Shown: piece after piece, positions 1 through 5,415 of the stretch
How the letters are laid out: the number at the start of each line of letters is the position of its first letter
Position numbering within the stretch: position 1 is the first letter of the stretch
The notes under the pieces: generated by a model
The model's input: only the letters and a program-made list of their open reading frames with translations
Database searches by the model: none
Told to the model about the DNA's origin: nothing
Made by a program: the position numbers and the translations under genes
Assembly: GCA_023415035.1 (NCBI GenBank)
Contig: JAEZLX010000223.1
Span: 1 to 8,784, forward strand
Direction of reading: 5' to 3'
Source: Pseudomonadota bacterium
Lineage (GTDB): Bacteria > Pseudomonadota > Gammaproteobacteria > Burkholderiales > Burkholderiaceae_C
DNA: 8,784 nucleotides

Positions 1-48
1 GAAACGGCCCGGCACACCACCGAAGAGGAGCACGAAACAGGCAAACAT
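1..48 (-). CDS. Possible 5' end of a leftward gene (partial)
   Basis: Reading leftward from an ATG at 48, sixteen codons stay open to the window edge and encode a hydrophobic start, MFACFVLLFGGVPGRF. This would suit a membrane segment or signal peptide. An extended -10-like element (TG-C-TACACT, TACACT at 63-58 on the minus strand) lies just upstream, so a transcript would begin only a few bases before the ATG. There is no Shine-Dalgarno sequence. The segment is too short to identify a family, and it could be a chance open frame. Confidence 0.3.
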   Translation of the reverse strand, partial: MFACFVLLFGGVPGRF

Positions 49-195
49 GATGGACACAGTGTAGCAAAGGCCGGCGGGCACAACCCCGCGACCACTGCAT
101 ACAAAAGGTTACATGGGTTTTTCCTGATCCGGATCGCGGGTAGGCGTGCAAACATCCGCGGACGTTGGATTTGCGAACGATCGTTCTTTTTTGCC
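49..195. other. Intergenic region with three short palindromes
   Basis: This gap lies between the possible leftward gene and the chalcone-isomerase-like gene. It contains three perfect palindromes: GATCCGGATC (126-135), TCCGCGGA (155-162) and GAACGATCGTTC (175-186). The last ends nine bases before the ATG at 196. A 7-base inverted pair, CCCGCGA (85-91) and TCGCGGG (134-140), also spans the middle. Palindromes of this kind are typical of dimeric regulator sites, but no known operator is recognised, and no convincing -35/-10 pair for the rightward gene was found. Confidence 0.4.
175..186. promoter_or_regulatory. 12-bp perfect palindrome before the first gene
   Basis: GAACGATCGTTC is a perfect 12-bp palindrome directly followed by a run of T residues and then the start codon at 196. 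Its position and symmetry suit a repressor site or an untranslated-leader element for the downstream gene. The start has no Shine-Dalgarno sequence, so this palindrome fills the place where one would normally be. No specific regulator can be named. Confidence 0.3.
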
Positions 196-804
196 ATGAA
201 GCCCTCAGACCTTCCCTCGTCGATCCGCCATCTGTCAGTCGCCCTGCTCGCAGCCGCGCTGATGCCGGTGGGCGCAGCTGCCACCATCGATGTGGGGGGC
301 GTGAAGCTGGAGGACACGATCCAGGTGCAGGGCACCCCTCTCGTGCTCAACGGCGCGGGCGTCCGCTACAAGGCCGTGTTCAAGGTGTACACGGCCGGGC
401 TGTATCTGGAGAAAAAGGCCGGCAGCACCGAGGAGGTGCTCAAGCAGCCGGGCCGCAAGCGCATGGTCATCACCATGCTGCGCGACATCGACTCGGGTGA
501 GCTGGGCAAGCTCTTCTCGCGGGGCATGGAGGACAACATGGAGCGCGCGGCCTTCTCCAAGCTGATTCCGGGCGTGATGCGCATGAGCGACGTCTTCACC
601 CGCCACAAGTGGCTGCGCGAGGGCGAAACCTTCGTGCTCGACTGGGTGCCCGGCACGGGGACTGTGCTCACCGTCAAGGGCGAAATCGAGGGCGAGCCGT
701 TCAAGGAACCGGAGTTCTTCGACGCGCTGCTGCGCATCTGGCTCGGCCCCAAGCCTGCCGACAGGCTCCTGAAGGATGCCCTGCTGGGCAACACGACGCG
801 CTGA
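196..804 (+). CDS. Exported chalcone-isomerase-like protein
   Basis: The 202-residue product matches the bacterial chalcone-isomerase-like family. It has a signal peptide: a short charged start (K2, R12), a hydrophobic stretch at about residues 14-29 (SVALLAAALMPVGAAA) and a probable cleavage after GAAA, leaving a periplasmic protein of about 173 residues. The mature start (TIDVGGVKLEDTIQVQGTPL), the GAGVRYKAVFKVYTAGLYLE segment (residues 53-72) and the later RMVITMLRDID and FSRGMEDN stretches are typical of the family. Plant relatives either isomerise chalcones or bind fatty acids. Bacterial members are mostly of unknown function, and catalysis should not be assumed. No Shine-Dalgarno sequence precedes the ATG, but no later ATG would keep the signal peptide. 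It stands alone, with 111 bp before the next gene. The fold assignment is confident; the role is not known. Confidence 0.85.
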   Translation: MKPSDLPSSIRHLSVALLAAALMPVGAAATIDVGGVKLEDTIQVQGTPLVLNGAGVRYKAVFKVYTAGLYLEKKAGSTEEVLKQPGRKRMVITMLRDIDSGELGKLFSRGMEDNMERAAFSKLIPGVMRMSDVFTRHKWLREGETFVLDWVPGTGTVLTVKGEIEGEPFKEPEFFDALLRIWLGPKPADRLLKDALLGNTTR

Positions 805-854
805 ACCGATCGTCCGTACCCCCAGGCATGCCGACTGTCTCTGACCGGGGGGAA

Positions 855-872
855 TCACCTATGATCGGGTGA
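855..872. promoter_or_regulatory. Inverted repeat enclosing a -10-like TATGAT
   Basis: TCACC (855-859) and GGTGA (868-872) form a 5-bp inverted repeat around an 8-base centre that contains TATGAT (860-865), five of six matches to the sigma-70 -10 box. No good -35 sits at 17 bp. A wider nest of complementary segments surrounds it: GTCCGT (812-817) with ACGGAC (872-877), and CCCCC (819-823) with the G run at 847-852. It may be a promoter with an overlapping operator for the binding-protein gene at 916, or a weak hairpin after the preceding gene. Confidence 0.3.
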
Positions 873-915
873 CGGACTCCTGTTCGAATACCCGCTCTGC
901 TGTCTAACTCATAGC

Positions 916-2049
916 ATGCCCATGCGTCGACGTCATCTGATCCAGGCGGCTCTCGCCACCTCCGCCCTCCCCCTTTCCGCCATTGCCCAGGACAGCGGTG
1001 ACATCGTCGTCGCCCACATCGGGCCGTTCACCGTGCTGCCCGCGAAGGACACGGTTTGGCTGCACGAGGGCTTTGTCGCCGCCTTCGACGAAGTCAACGC
1101 GCGCGGCGGCATCAACGGCCGCAAGGTGCGGATGCTCAAGTTCGACGATGCCTACTCGTATGAGGGTTTCAAGGCCCGCCTGGCGGAGGCAATGTCCAGC
1201 AAGCCGGTGGTACTGCTCTCGCCGCTGGGGTCGGCCACACTCAAGGAAGTGCTGGACACCAAGCTGCTGGACCAGTACGACGTGACCCTGATCAACGCCG
1301 TGCCCGGCGCCGCCGTGTTGCGCAATCCCGGCCATCCCCGCCTGTTCCACATCCGTGCCGGCGACGACGAGCAGATCGTCAAGATCGTCTCGCACGCCCG
1401 CTCGCTGAACATCCAGTCGATGGGCGTGCTGTACCAGAACATCCCCATCGGCTCCTCGGGCTTCGCGTCCGCACAGGACGCGGCCAAGGGCACCTCGCTG
1501 GAGGTCATCGGCGTGGAGTCGAAGATCGACGATGCCGACCTGGCCAAGGGCGCGCAGGAGATCGCCAAGCGCAACCCGCACGCGGCGCTGGTCGTGGGCA
1601 ACCCCAAGTTCATGGGGCAGGCCATCGCGGCCCTACGGGCGGCCGGCGTCTCGCAGCAGATCTTCGCGCTGTCCTACCTGCCCTCGGACGTGCTGTTCAA
1701 GGTGGCCGGCAAGGGCGCGCGCGGGGTGGGCATTGCCCAGACCTTCCCCAACCCGCAAGGCGTAACGCAACCGCTACACCGTGCCTTCCGTGCCGCCATG
1801 CAGAAGTCCCACCCGGACCTCAAGGGCGAGTACACGACCTTCAACATGGAAGGCTACATCACGGCGCGCGTGTTCATCGAGGCGGCGCGCCGCGCCAGGA
1901 GCATCACGCCGGCGGGCATCGCCGAGGCGCTGCAGCGCGCGGGCGAGATCGACCTGGGCGGCTTCCGGGTCAACTTCTCCAAGAGCAACGAAGGCAGCAA
2001 GTGGGTTGACATCGGCGTGGTGACCGCCGATGGCAAGCTCCGTTACTGA
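916..2049 (+). CDS. ABC transporter substrate-binding protein, branched-chain amino acid type
   Basis: This 377-residue protein has the type I periplasmic binding protein fold (Leu/Ile/Val-binding, Peripla_BP_6-like). The N-terminus MPMRRRHLIQAALATSALPLSAIAQ is a signal peptide, and the RRHLI pattern before the hydrophobic stretch resembles a twin-arginine signal. The mature part shows IVVAHIGPFTV, the typical FDEVNARGGINGRKVRMLKFDDAYSYEGF block (residues 57-85), the VVLLSPLGSAT segment and a C-terminal TTFNMEGYITARVFIEAARRA block (residues 307-327). It should capture a small ligand, perhaps an amino acid or aromatic or carboxylic acid, in the periplasm for an ABC permease. No permease or ATPase gene is beside it, so it is an orphan that must pair with a transporter elsewhere. 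The start could be ATG 916 or ATG 922; neither has a clear ribosome site. The 3' end overlaps gph on the other strand by 7 bp. Confidence 0.88.
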   Translation: MPMRRRHLIQAALATSALPLSAIAQDSGDIVVAHIGPFTVLPAKDTVWLHEGFVAAFDEVNARGGINGRKVRMLKFDDAYSYEGFKARLAEAMSSKPVVLLSPLGSATLKEVLDTKLLDQYDVTLINAVPGAAVLRNPGHPRLFHIRAGDDEQIVKIVSHARSLNIQSMGVLYQNIPIGSSGFASAQDAAKGTSLEVIGVESKIDDADLAKGAQEIAKRNPHAALVVGNPKFMGQAIAALRAAGVSQQIFALSYLPSDVLFKVAGKGARGVGIAQTFPNPQGVTQPLHRAFRAAMQKSHPDLKGEYTTFNMEGYITARVFIEAARRARSITPAGIAEALQRAGEIDLGGFRVNFSKSNEGSKWVDIGVVTADGKLRY

Positions 2050-2714
2050 AGCCGCAGTTCGTCCAGCCGGTCCAGCCAGGCATCGGCGTCCACGGCCCGC
2101 ACAGGCTGGCCGTGGTTGTAGCCGTAGGTGACCAGCGCCACCGGGCAGCCGGCAGCCCGTGCCGCGCGGGCATCGTTCTCCGAATCGCCGACCATCAGCG
2201 TGCGCGCCGCTGCGCTGACCAGCGCCTCGCAGGTCTTGAGCAGGGGCATCGGGTCGGGCTTCTTGCGCTCAAAGCTGTCGCCGCCAAAGACCTGGGCAAA
2301 GTAGCCATCCAGCCCCTTGGCCCTGAGCAGGTCCCGGGCGAAGGCCAGCGGCTTGTTGGTCAGGCAGGCCAGCGGCAGGCCGCGCGCGCGCAGGGCATCG
2401 AGCCCCTCGCGGACGCCAGGAAAAACCTCGGCACAGCTGCCGTTGATGTCGAGGTAATGTAACTGGTACGACGCCCAGGCACGCTCATAGAGCTTGGCCA
2501 CGGCTTCGGCGCCCGCCTGCGCGGCCAGCACCTGGCGGATCAGGTGCTCTGAGCCCTTGCCCACCGTCCGTTCGATGAAGGCGCGTTCCACAGCGGGCAG
2601 ACCCAGGTCCGCCAGCATGCGGTTGAGGGCGACCTCGAAGTCGCCCAGGGTATCGACAAGGGTACCGTCGAGGTCGATCATGGCCGAATCGACGGAAAAA
2701 TAGGATTTCTGCAA
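2043..2714 (-). CDS. gph: Phosphoglycolate phosphatase
   Basis: This HAD-superfamily enzyme hydrolyses 2-phosphoglycolate to glycolate in the cytoplasm, clearing a toxic by-product of DNA repair or of Rubisco oxygenation. All four HAD motifs are present, numbered from the TTG start: DLDGT with nucleophile D14 and acid/base D16; T119-N120; K152-P-D-P; and G176-D177 with D181. The helical cap follows motif I, as in the Gph subfamily. The open frame extends up to a GTG at 2768, but the best start is TTG at 2714: GGAGG (plus-strand 2720-2724) lies 5 bases upstream. This gives 223 residues, a normal family length. ATG 2681 would begin MIDLDGT and cut into the first beta strand. In related bacteria gph often follows rpe directly; here a halogenase-like gene on the other strand separates them. 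Confidence 0.9.
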   Translation of the reverse strand: MQKSYFSVDSAMIDLDGTLVDTLGDFEVALNRMLADLGLPAVERAFIERTVGKGSEHLIRQVLAAQAGAEAVAKLYERAWASYQLHYLDINGSCAEVFPGVREGLDALRARGLPLACLTNKPLAFARDLLRAKGLDGYFAQVFGGDSFERKKPDPMPLLKTCEALVSAAARTLMVGDSENDARAARAAGCPVALVTYGYNHGQPVRAVDADAWLDRLDELRLQ

Positions 2715-2724
2715 GATCGCCTCC
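2715..2724 (-). promoter_or_regulatory. Ribosome binding site selecting a TTG start for gph
   Basis: On the minus strand GGAGG (plus positions 2720-2724, seen as CCTCC) is followed by the 5-base spacer CGATC and then TTG at 2714-2712 in the gph frame. Neither the in-frame ATG at 2681 nor the GTG at 2768 has such a site. It is the best-placed core ribosome site in the window and decides the start of gph. Confidence 0.65.
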
Positions 2725-2730
2725 GGCGGG

Positions 2731-2757
2731 GCCGGCCGTCCGCAAACGCTGGCCGGC
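2731..2757. repeat. GC-rich inverted repeat in the gph leader
   Basis: GCCGGCC (2731-2737) and its reverse complement GGCCGGC (2751-2757) are separated by 13 bases. In RNA they could form a 7-bp all-GC stem immediately upstream of the gph ribosome site. A further GGCCGGC lies at 2776-2782. There is no T-run, so a terminator is unlikely. It may be a protein-binding site or a leader hairpin affecting gph translation, or simply a reflection of GC-rich composition. Confidence 0.3.
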
Positions 2758-2805
2758 GCGGTAAACACGGGAACAGGCCGGCACCGGCACGCCAGCAGCG
2801 CACCG

Positions 2806-2830
2806 TATCATCGGCCCCATCGTTCGATGG
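2806..2830 (+). promoter_or_regulatory. Candidate promoter and operator of the halogenase-like gene
   Basis: TATCAT (2806-2811) matches five of six positions of the -10 box and would place the transcript start near 2818. Overlapping that point is the inverted repeat CCATCG-TT-CGATGG (arms 2817-2822 and 2825-2830), well placed for a repressor. No good -35 box was found at the usual distance, so the promoter would be weak or activator dependent. A GGGAG at 2833-2837 then lies ten bases before the ATG at 2848 and is its probable ribosome site. Confidence 0.4.
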
Positions 2831-2847
2831 ATGGGAGATTTTGACCT

Positions 2848-4167
2848 ATGCAGACGATGGACCATTGCGACGTTCTCGTCGTGGGTGGCGGGCCGGCAGG
2901 CGCCACCATCGCGACACTGCTGGCCCGCCAGGGCCGTCATGTCGTGATGCTGGAGAAGGACCACCACCCGCGCTTTCACATCGGCGAGTCGCTCCTGCCC
3001 GGCAATGTGCCGCTGTTCGAGCGTCTGGGGGTGCGCGATGCGGTCGAGCGCATCGGCATGCCCAAGTACGGCATCGAGTTCGTGCCCACCGACCTGCCCT
3101 ATTGCAGCTACGTCGACTTTGCCGAAGGGTGGGACCCAAGCAAGGACATGACCTGGCAGGTGCGCCGCTCCGAGCTGGATGAGCTGCTGTTCCGCCATGC
3201 TGCGAAGGAAGGGACGGTGACGATGGAAGGCGCACAGGTCAGGCAGATCGATTTCGATGACAGCGGCGCTACCGTGCGGGCCATGCTGGATGACGGCGGC
3301 ACGCGCCAGTGGCGCGCGCGCTTCGTGGTGGACGCCAGTGGCCGGGACACCTTTCTGGCCACCCGGCTGGGTGCCAAGCAGCGCAACCGGCGCCACAACA
3401 GCACCGCGCTGTTCGGCCACTTCCGCAACGCACGGCGCCTGCCCGGCCGGCGCGAGGGCAACATCAGCATCTGCTGGTTCGAGCACGGCTGGTTCTGGTT
3501 CATCCCGCTGGCCGACGGCACCACCAGCGTGGGCGCGGTGTGCTGGCCCTACTACCTGAAGGCGCGCGACAAGCCGCTCAAGGCTTACTTCTTCGACACG
3601 CTGGCCCTGTGCCCCGAGCTCTACGACCGGCTCAAGGACGCGGAACTGGTGGACGACCAGGTGCATGCGACGGGCAACTTCTCGTATGCCAGCACGCACG
3701 CCACGGGTGATCGCTACCTGATGATCGGCGACGCCTACACCTTCATCGACCCGATGTTCTCCTCGGGCGTGTATCTGGCGATGCAGGCGGCATTCGACGG
3801 GGCGGAGCTGGTGGCGACGGCGCTGGACCGGCCGACCGACTACCCCGCGGCGCGGCGTGCCTTCGAAAGGCAGATGCGCGCCGGACCCAGCGACTACTCG
3901 TGGTTCATCTACCGGTCCACGAACCCGACGATCCGCGACATGTTCATGCACCCCAAGGACACGTTCGGGGCCAAGCGTGGCCTGATGTCGCTGCTGGCGG
4001 CGGACCTGCAGCACGGACCGGCCTTCCGGCGATCGCTGTTCATGTTCAAGGTGCTGTACTACCTGGTCTCGGTGGCGCATCCGGCGCGCAGCTTCAAGGG
4101 CTGGACGCGGCGCTGGCGCAACATCCGCGACCACGGCCCGCTGCGCGGCGAGACCATCATGCGCTAG
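2848..4167 (+). CDS. Flavin-dependent halogenase-like oxidoreductase
   Basis: This 439-residue FAD-binding protein carries the defining motifs of flavin-dependent halogenases. The N-terminal FAD motif is G13-x-G15-x-x-G18 with E36 at the end of the second strand. HPRFHIGESLLPG (residues 40-52) follows. K73 in PKYGIEF aligns by context with the lysine that forms the hypohalite adduct. WFWFIP (residues 215-220) fits WxWxIP, which separates halogenases from monooxygenases. GD at 294-295 is followed by F299-IDPMFSSG (to residue 307), fitting the Fx.Px.Sx.G halogenase motif. It would use reduced FAD, oxygen and halide to chlorinate or brominate an electron-rich substrate, perhaps a phenol or pyrrole. 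No flavin reductase, carrier protein, PKS or NRPS gene is visible, so the substrate is open. ATG 2848 is preferred over ATG 2857 because of GGGAG ten bases upstream. A non-halogenating oxidoreductase of the same fold (geranylgeranyl-reductase-like) remains possible. Confidence 0.82.
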   Translation: MQTMDHCDVLVVGGGPAGATIATLLARQGRHVVMLEKDHHPRFHIGESLLPGNVPLFERLGVRDAVERIGMPKYGIEFVPTDLPYCSYVDFAEGWDPSKDMTWQVRRSELDELLFRHAAKEGTVTMEGAQVRQIDFDDSGATVRAMLDDGGTRQWRARFVVDASGRDTFLATRLGAKQRNRRHNSTALFGHFRNARRLPGRREGNISICWFEHGWFWFIPLADGTTSVGAVCWPYYLKARDKPLKAYFFDTLALCPELYDRLKDAELVDDQVHATGNFSYASTHATGDRYLMIGDAYTFIDPMFSSGVYLAMQAAFDGAELVATALDRPTDYPAARRAFERQMRAGPSDYSWFIYRSTNPTIRDMFMHPKDTFGAKRGLMSLLAADLQHGPAFRRSLFMFKVLYYLVSVAHPARSFKGWTRRWRNIRDHGPLRGETIMR

Positions 4168-4176
4168 GGGCAGAAC

Positions 4177-4196
4177 CGGGCCGCGCCGGCGGCCCG
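4177..4196. terminator. Hairpin between the convergent halogenase-like gene and rpe
   Basis: In the 34-bp gap between the two converging stop codons, CGGGCCGC (4177-4184) and GCGGCCCG (4189-4196) form a perfect 8-bp, all-GC stem with a 4-base loop. It could act on both strands. Neither side has a strong T-run (only TTGCGT on the plus side and TTCTG on the minus side), so it is not a classical intrinsic terminator. It may instead stabilise mRNA 3' ends or reduce readthrough. It would tend to uncouple rpe from gph. Confidence 0.5.
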
Positions 4197-4201
4197 TTGC
4201 G

Positions 4202-4882
4202 TCACTGCAGCGCCTGGCGCATCTGGTCGATGACCGCCTTGTAGTCGGGTTTGCCGAAGATGGCGCTGCCCGCGACGAACGTGTCGGCACCGGCATCGGC
4301 CACGCGGCGGATGTTGTCGGCCTTGATGCCGCCGTCCACCTCCAGCCGGATGTCCTTGCCGCAGGCGTCGATGCGCTGGCGGGCCTGCTCGACCTTGCGC
4401 AGCGCGGAGTCGATGAAGCTCTGGCCGCCGAAGCCGGGGTTCACGCTCATGATGAGGATCAGGTCGATGTCCTCGATCACCCAGTCGAGCACGTCCAGCG
4501 GCTGTGCCGGATTGAAGGTCAGGCCCGCCTTGCAGCCGCGCGCCTTGATGGCCTGGATGCTGCGGTGCACGTGGGCGCTGGCGTCGGGGTGGAAGCTCAC
4601 CAGGTCGGCGCCGGCGTCGATGAAGGCACCCGCCAGGGCATCGACGGGCTGGATCATCAGGTGCACGTCGATGGGCACCGGCGTGCCGTCGGCCTTCTTC
4701 GCATGCGGCTTGAGCGCCTGGCAGACCATGGGGCCGAAGGTCAGGTTGGGCACGTAGTGGTTGTCCATCACGTCGAAGTGGATCCAGTCGGCGCCGGCGG
4801 CGATGACGTTGCGCACTTCCTCGCCCAGGCGGGCGAAGTCGGCGGACAGGATGGACGGGGCGATGCGGTAGTTTCTGGCCAT
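4202..4882 (-). CDS. rpe: Ribulose-phosphate 3-epimerase
   Basis: This cytoplasmic TIM-barrel enzyme interconverts D-ribulose 5-phosphate and D-xylulose 5-phosphate in the pentose phosphate pathway (and the Calvin cycle where present). Both family signatures are complete: WIHFDVMDNHYVPNLTFGP (residues 33-51) and MSVNPGFGGQSFI (145-157). The expected metal and catalytic residues are visible: H35, D37, H74 in VHLMI, and D183 in EVDGGI. The C-terminal phosphate loop is VAGSAIFG (203-210). From ATG 4882 the protein has 226 residues, close to the E. coli enzyme. An in-frame ATG at 4891 would add three residues (MSA). Neither start has a Shine-Dalgarno sequence, so the choice is uncertain. It diverges from apaG across about 109 bp. 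Gph, often its downstream partner, lies about 1.5 kb away behind an opposing gene. Confidence 0.93.
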   Translation of the reverse strand: MARNYRIAPSILSADFARLGEEVRNVIAAGADWIHFDVMDNHYVPNLTFGPMVCQALKPHAKKADGTPVPIDVHLMIQPVDALAGAFIDAGADLVSFHPDASAHVHRSIQAIKARGCKAGLTFNPAQPLDVLDWVIEDIDLILIMSVNPGFGGQSFIDSALRKVEQARQRIDACGKDIRLEVDGGIKADNIRRVADAGADTFVAGSAIFGKPDYKAVIDQMRQALQ

Positions 4883-4959
4883 GGCGGACATGCGTGGGGA
4901 GTCGGGGCGATCCGTGCATTTTCGCAGGGTGCAGGCCGGCGTGCCCGCCCGGGAGGTGA

Positions 4960-5037
4960 ATGGCCGGCATGACGGCGTTAACATTTGCCCCATGCCCAAA
5001 TACCAGTTCCTTTGCGAGGCCGAGCCGCAGTACCTGA
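4960..5037 (+). other. Possible leader ORF overlapping the apaG start
   Basis: GGAGGTGA (4952-4959) is an eight-base perfect match to the complement of the 16S rRNA tail. It does not serve apaG, whose ATG at 4992 lies far downstream. It is followed by ATG 4960 and ATG 4969 in one frame, which reads 25 codons (MAGMTALTFAPCPNTSS...) to TGA at 5035-5037, crossing the apaG start out of frame. Translation from 4969 (12-base spacing) is more plausible than from 4960 (3-base spacing). It may be a regulatory leader peptide or a chance match. Confidence 0.2.
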
Positions 5038-5393
5038 GCGAACAGTCGTCGCCCGAGGACGGCGTGTACGCTTTTGCGTACACGATCACGATCACCAACA
5101 CGGGTGACGTGGCCGCCCAGCTGATCTCGCGGCACTGGATCATCGAGAACGCCCGCGGCCACCGAGAGGAAGTCAAGGGGCTGGGCGTGGTGGGCAAGCA
5201 GCCGCTGCTGCGTCCGGGCGAATCCTTCCAGTACACCAGCGGCACCCATCTGGACACGCCCACCGGCACCATGACCGGCAGCTACTACTGTGTGGCCGAG
5301 GACGGCGAACGCTTCGAGGCACCGGTGCCGGAGTTCATGCTGCTGGCCGACGACATCGGCCCCGTGCCCGGCGGACCGCGCGTGCTGCACTGA
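4992..5393 (+). CDS. apaG: ApaG domain protein
   Basis: The 133-residue product is a full-length ApaG (DUF525) protein, a small single-domain protein with an immunoglobulin/fibronectin-type beta sandwich; E. coli ApaG has about 125 residues. Recognisable blocks are YAFAYTITITNTG (residues 26-38), SRHWIIENARGHREEVKGLGVVGKQP (46-71, including the GLGVVG loop) and FQYTSGTHLDTPTGTMTGSY. The biochemical role is not settled; mutants in enterobacteria have been linked to cobalt resistance and Ap4A-related phenotypes. ATG 4992 (MPKYQFLCEAEPQYL) fits the family; an open frame continues upstream to 4881 but would run into the rpe start. There is no Shine-Dalgarno at a proper distance, and a -10-like TAACAT (4979-4984) ends seven bases before the ATG, so a leaderless message is possible. 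It probably heads the group ending in pgpA. Confidence 0.92.
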   Translation: MPKYQFLCEAEPQYLSEQSSPEDGVYAFAYTITITNTGDVAAQLISRHWIIENARGHREEVKGLGVVGKQPLLRPGESFQYTSGTHLDTPTGTMTGSYYCVAEDGERFEAPVPEFMLLADDIGPVPGGPRVLH

Positions 5394-5415
5394 CTGACGC
5401 GAACAAGGCATGCCC

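Noticed and set aside
2715..2768. An upstream extension of gph to GTG 2768
   Set aside because: It has no ribosome site, adds proline-rich residues unlike the family, and runs across the GC inverted repeat; TTG 2714 has a strong GGAGG site.
2715..4201. The halogenase-like gene as a recent transposon cargo
   Set aside because: No flanking direct or inverted repeats or insertion-sequence remnants are seen, and its base composition looks like that of its neighbours.
2485..4296. A 603-codon minus-strand open frame opposite the halogenase-like gene
   Set aside because: It overlaps gph and rpe in other frames, has biased low-information composition, and the plus strand has clear flavoprotein motifs.
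4881..4991. An upstream extension of apaG to ATG 4881
   Set aside because: The added residues do not resemble the ApaG family, and the extension would fill the divergent promoter region and touch the rpe start.
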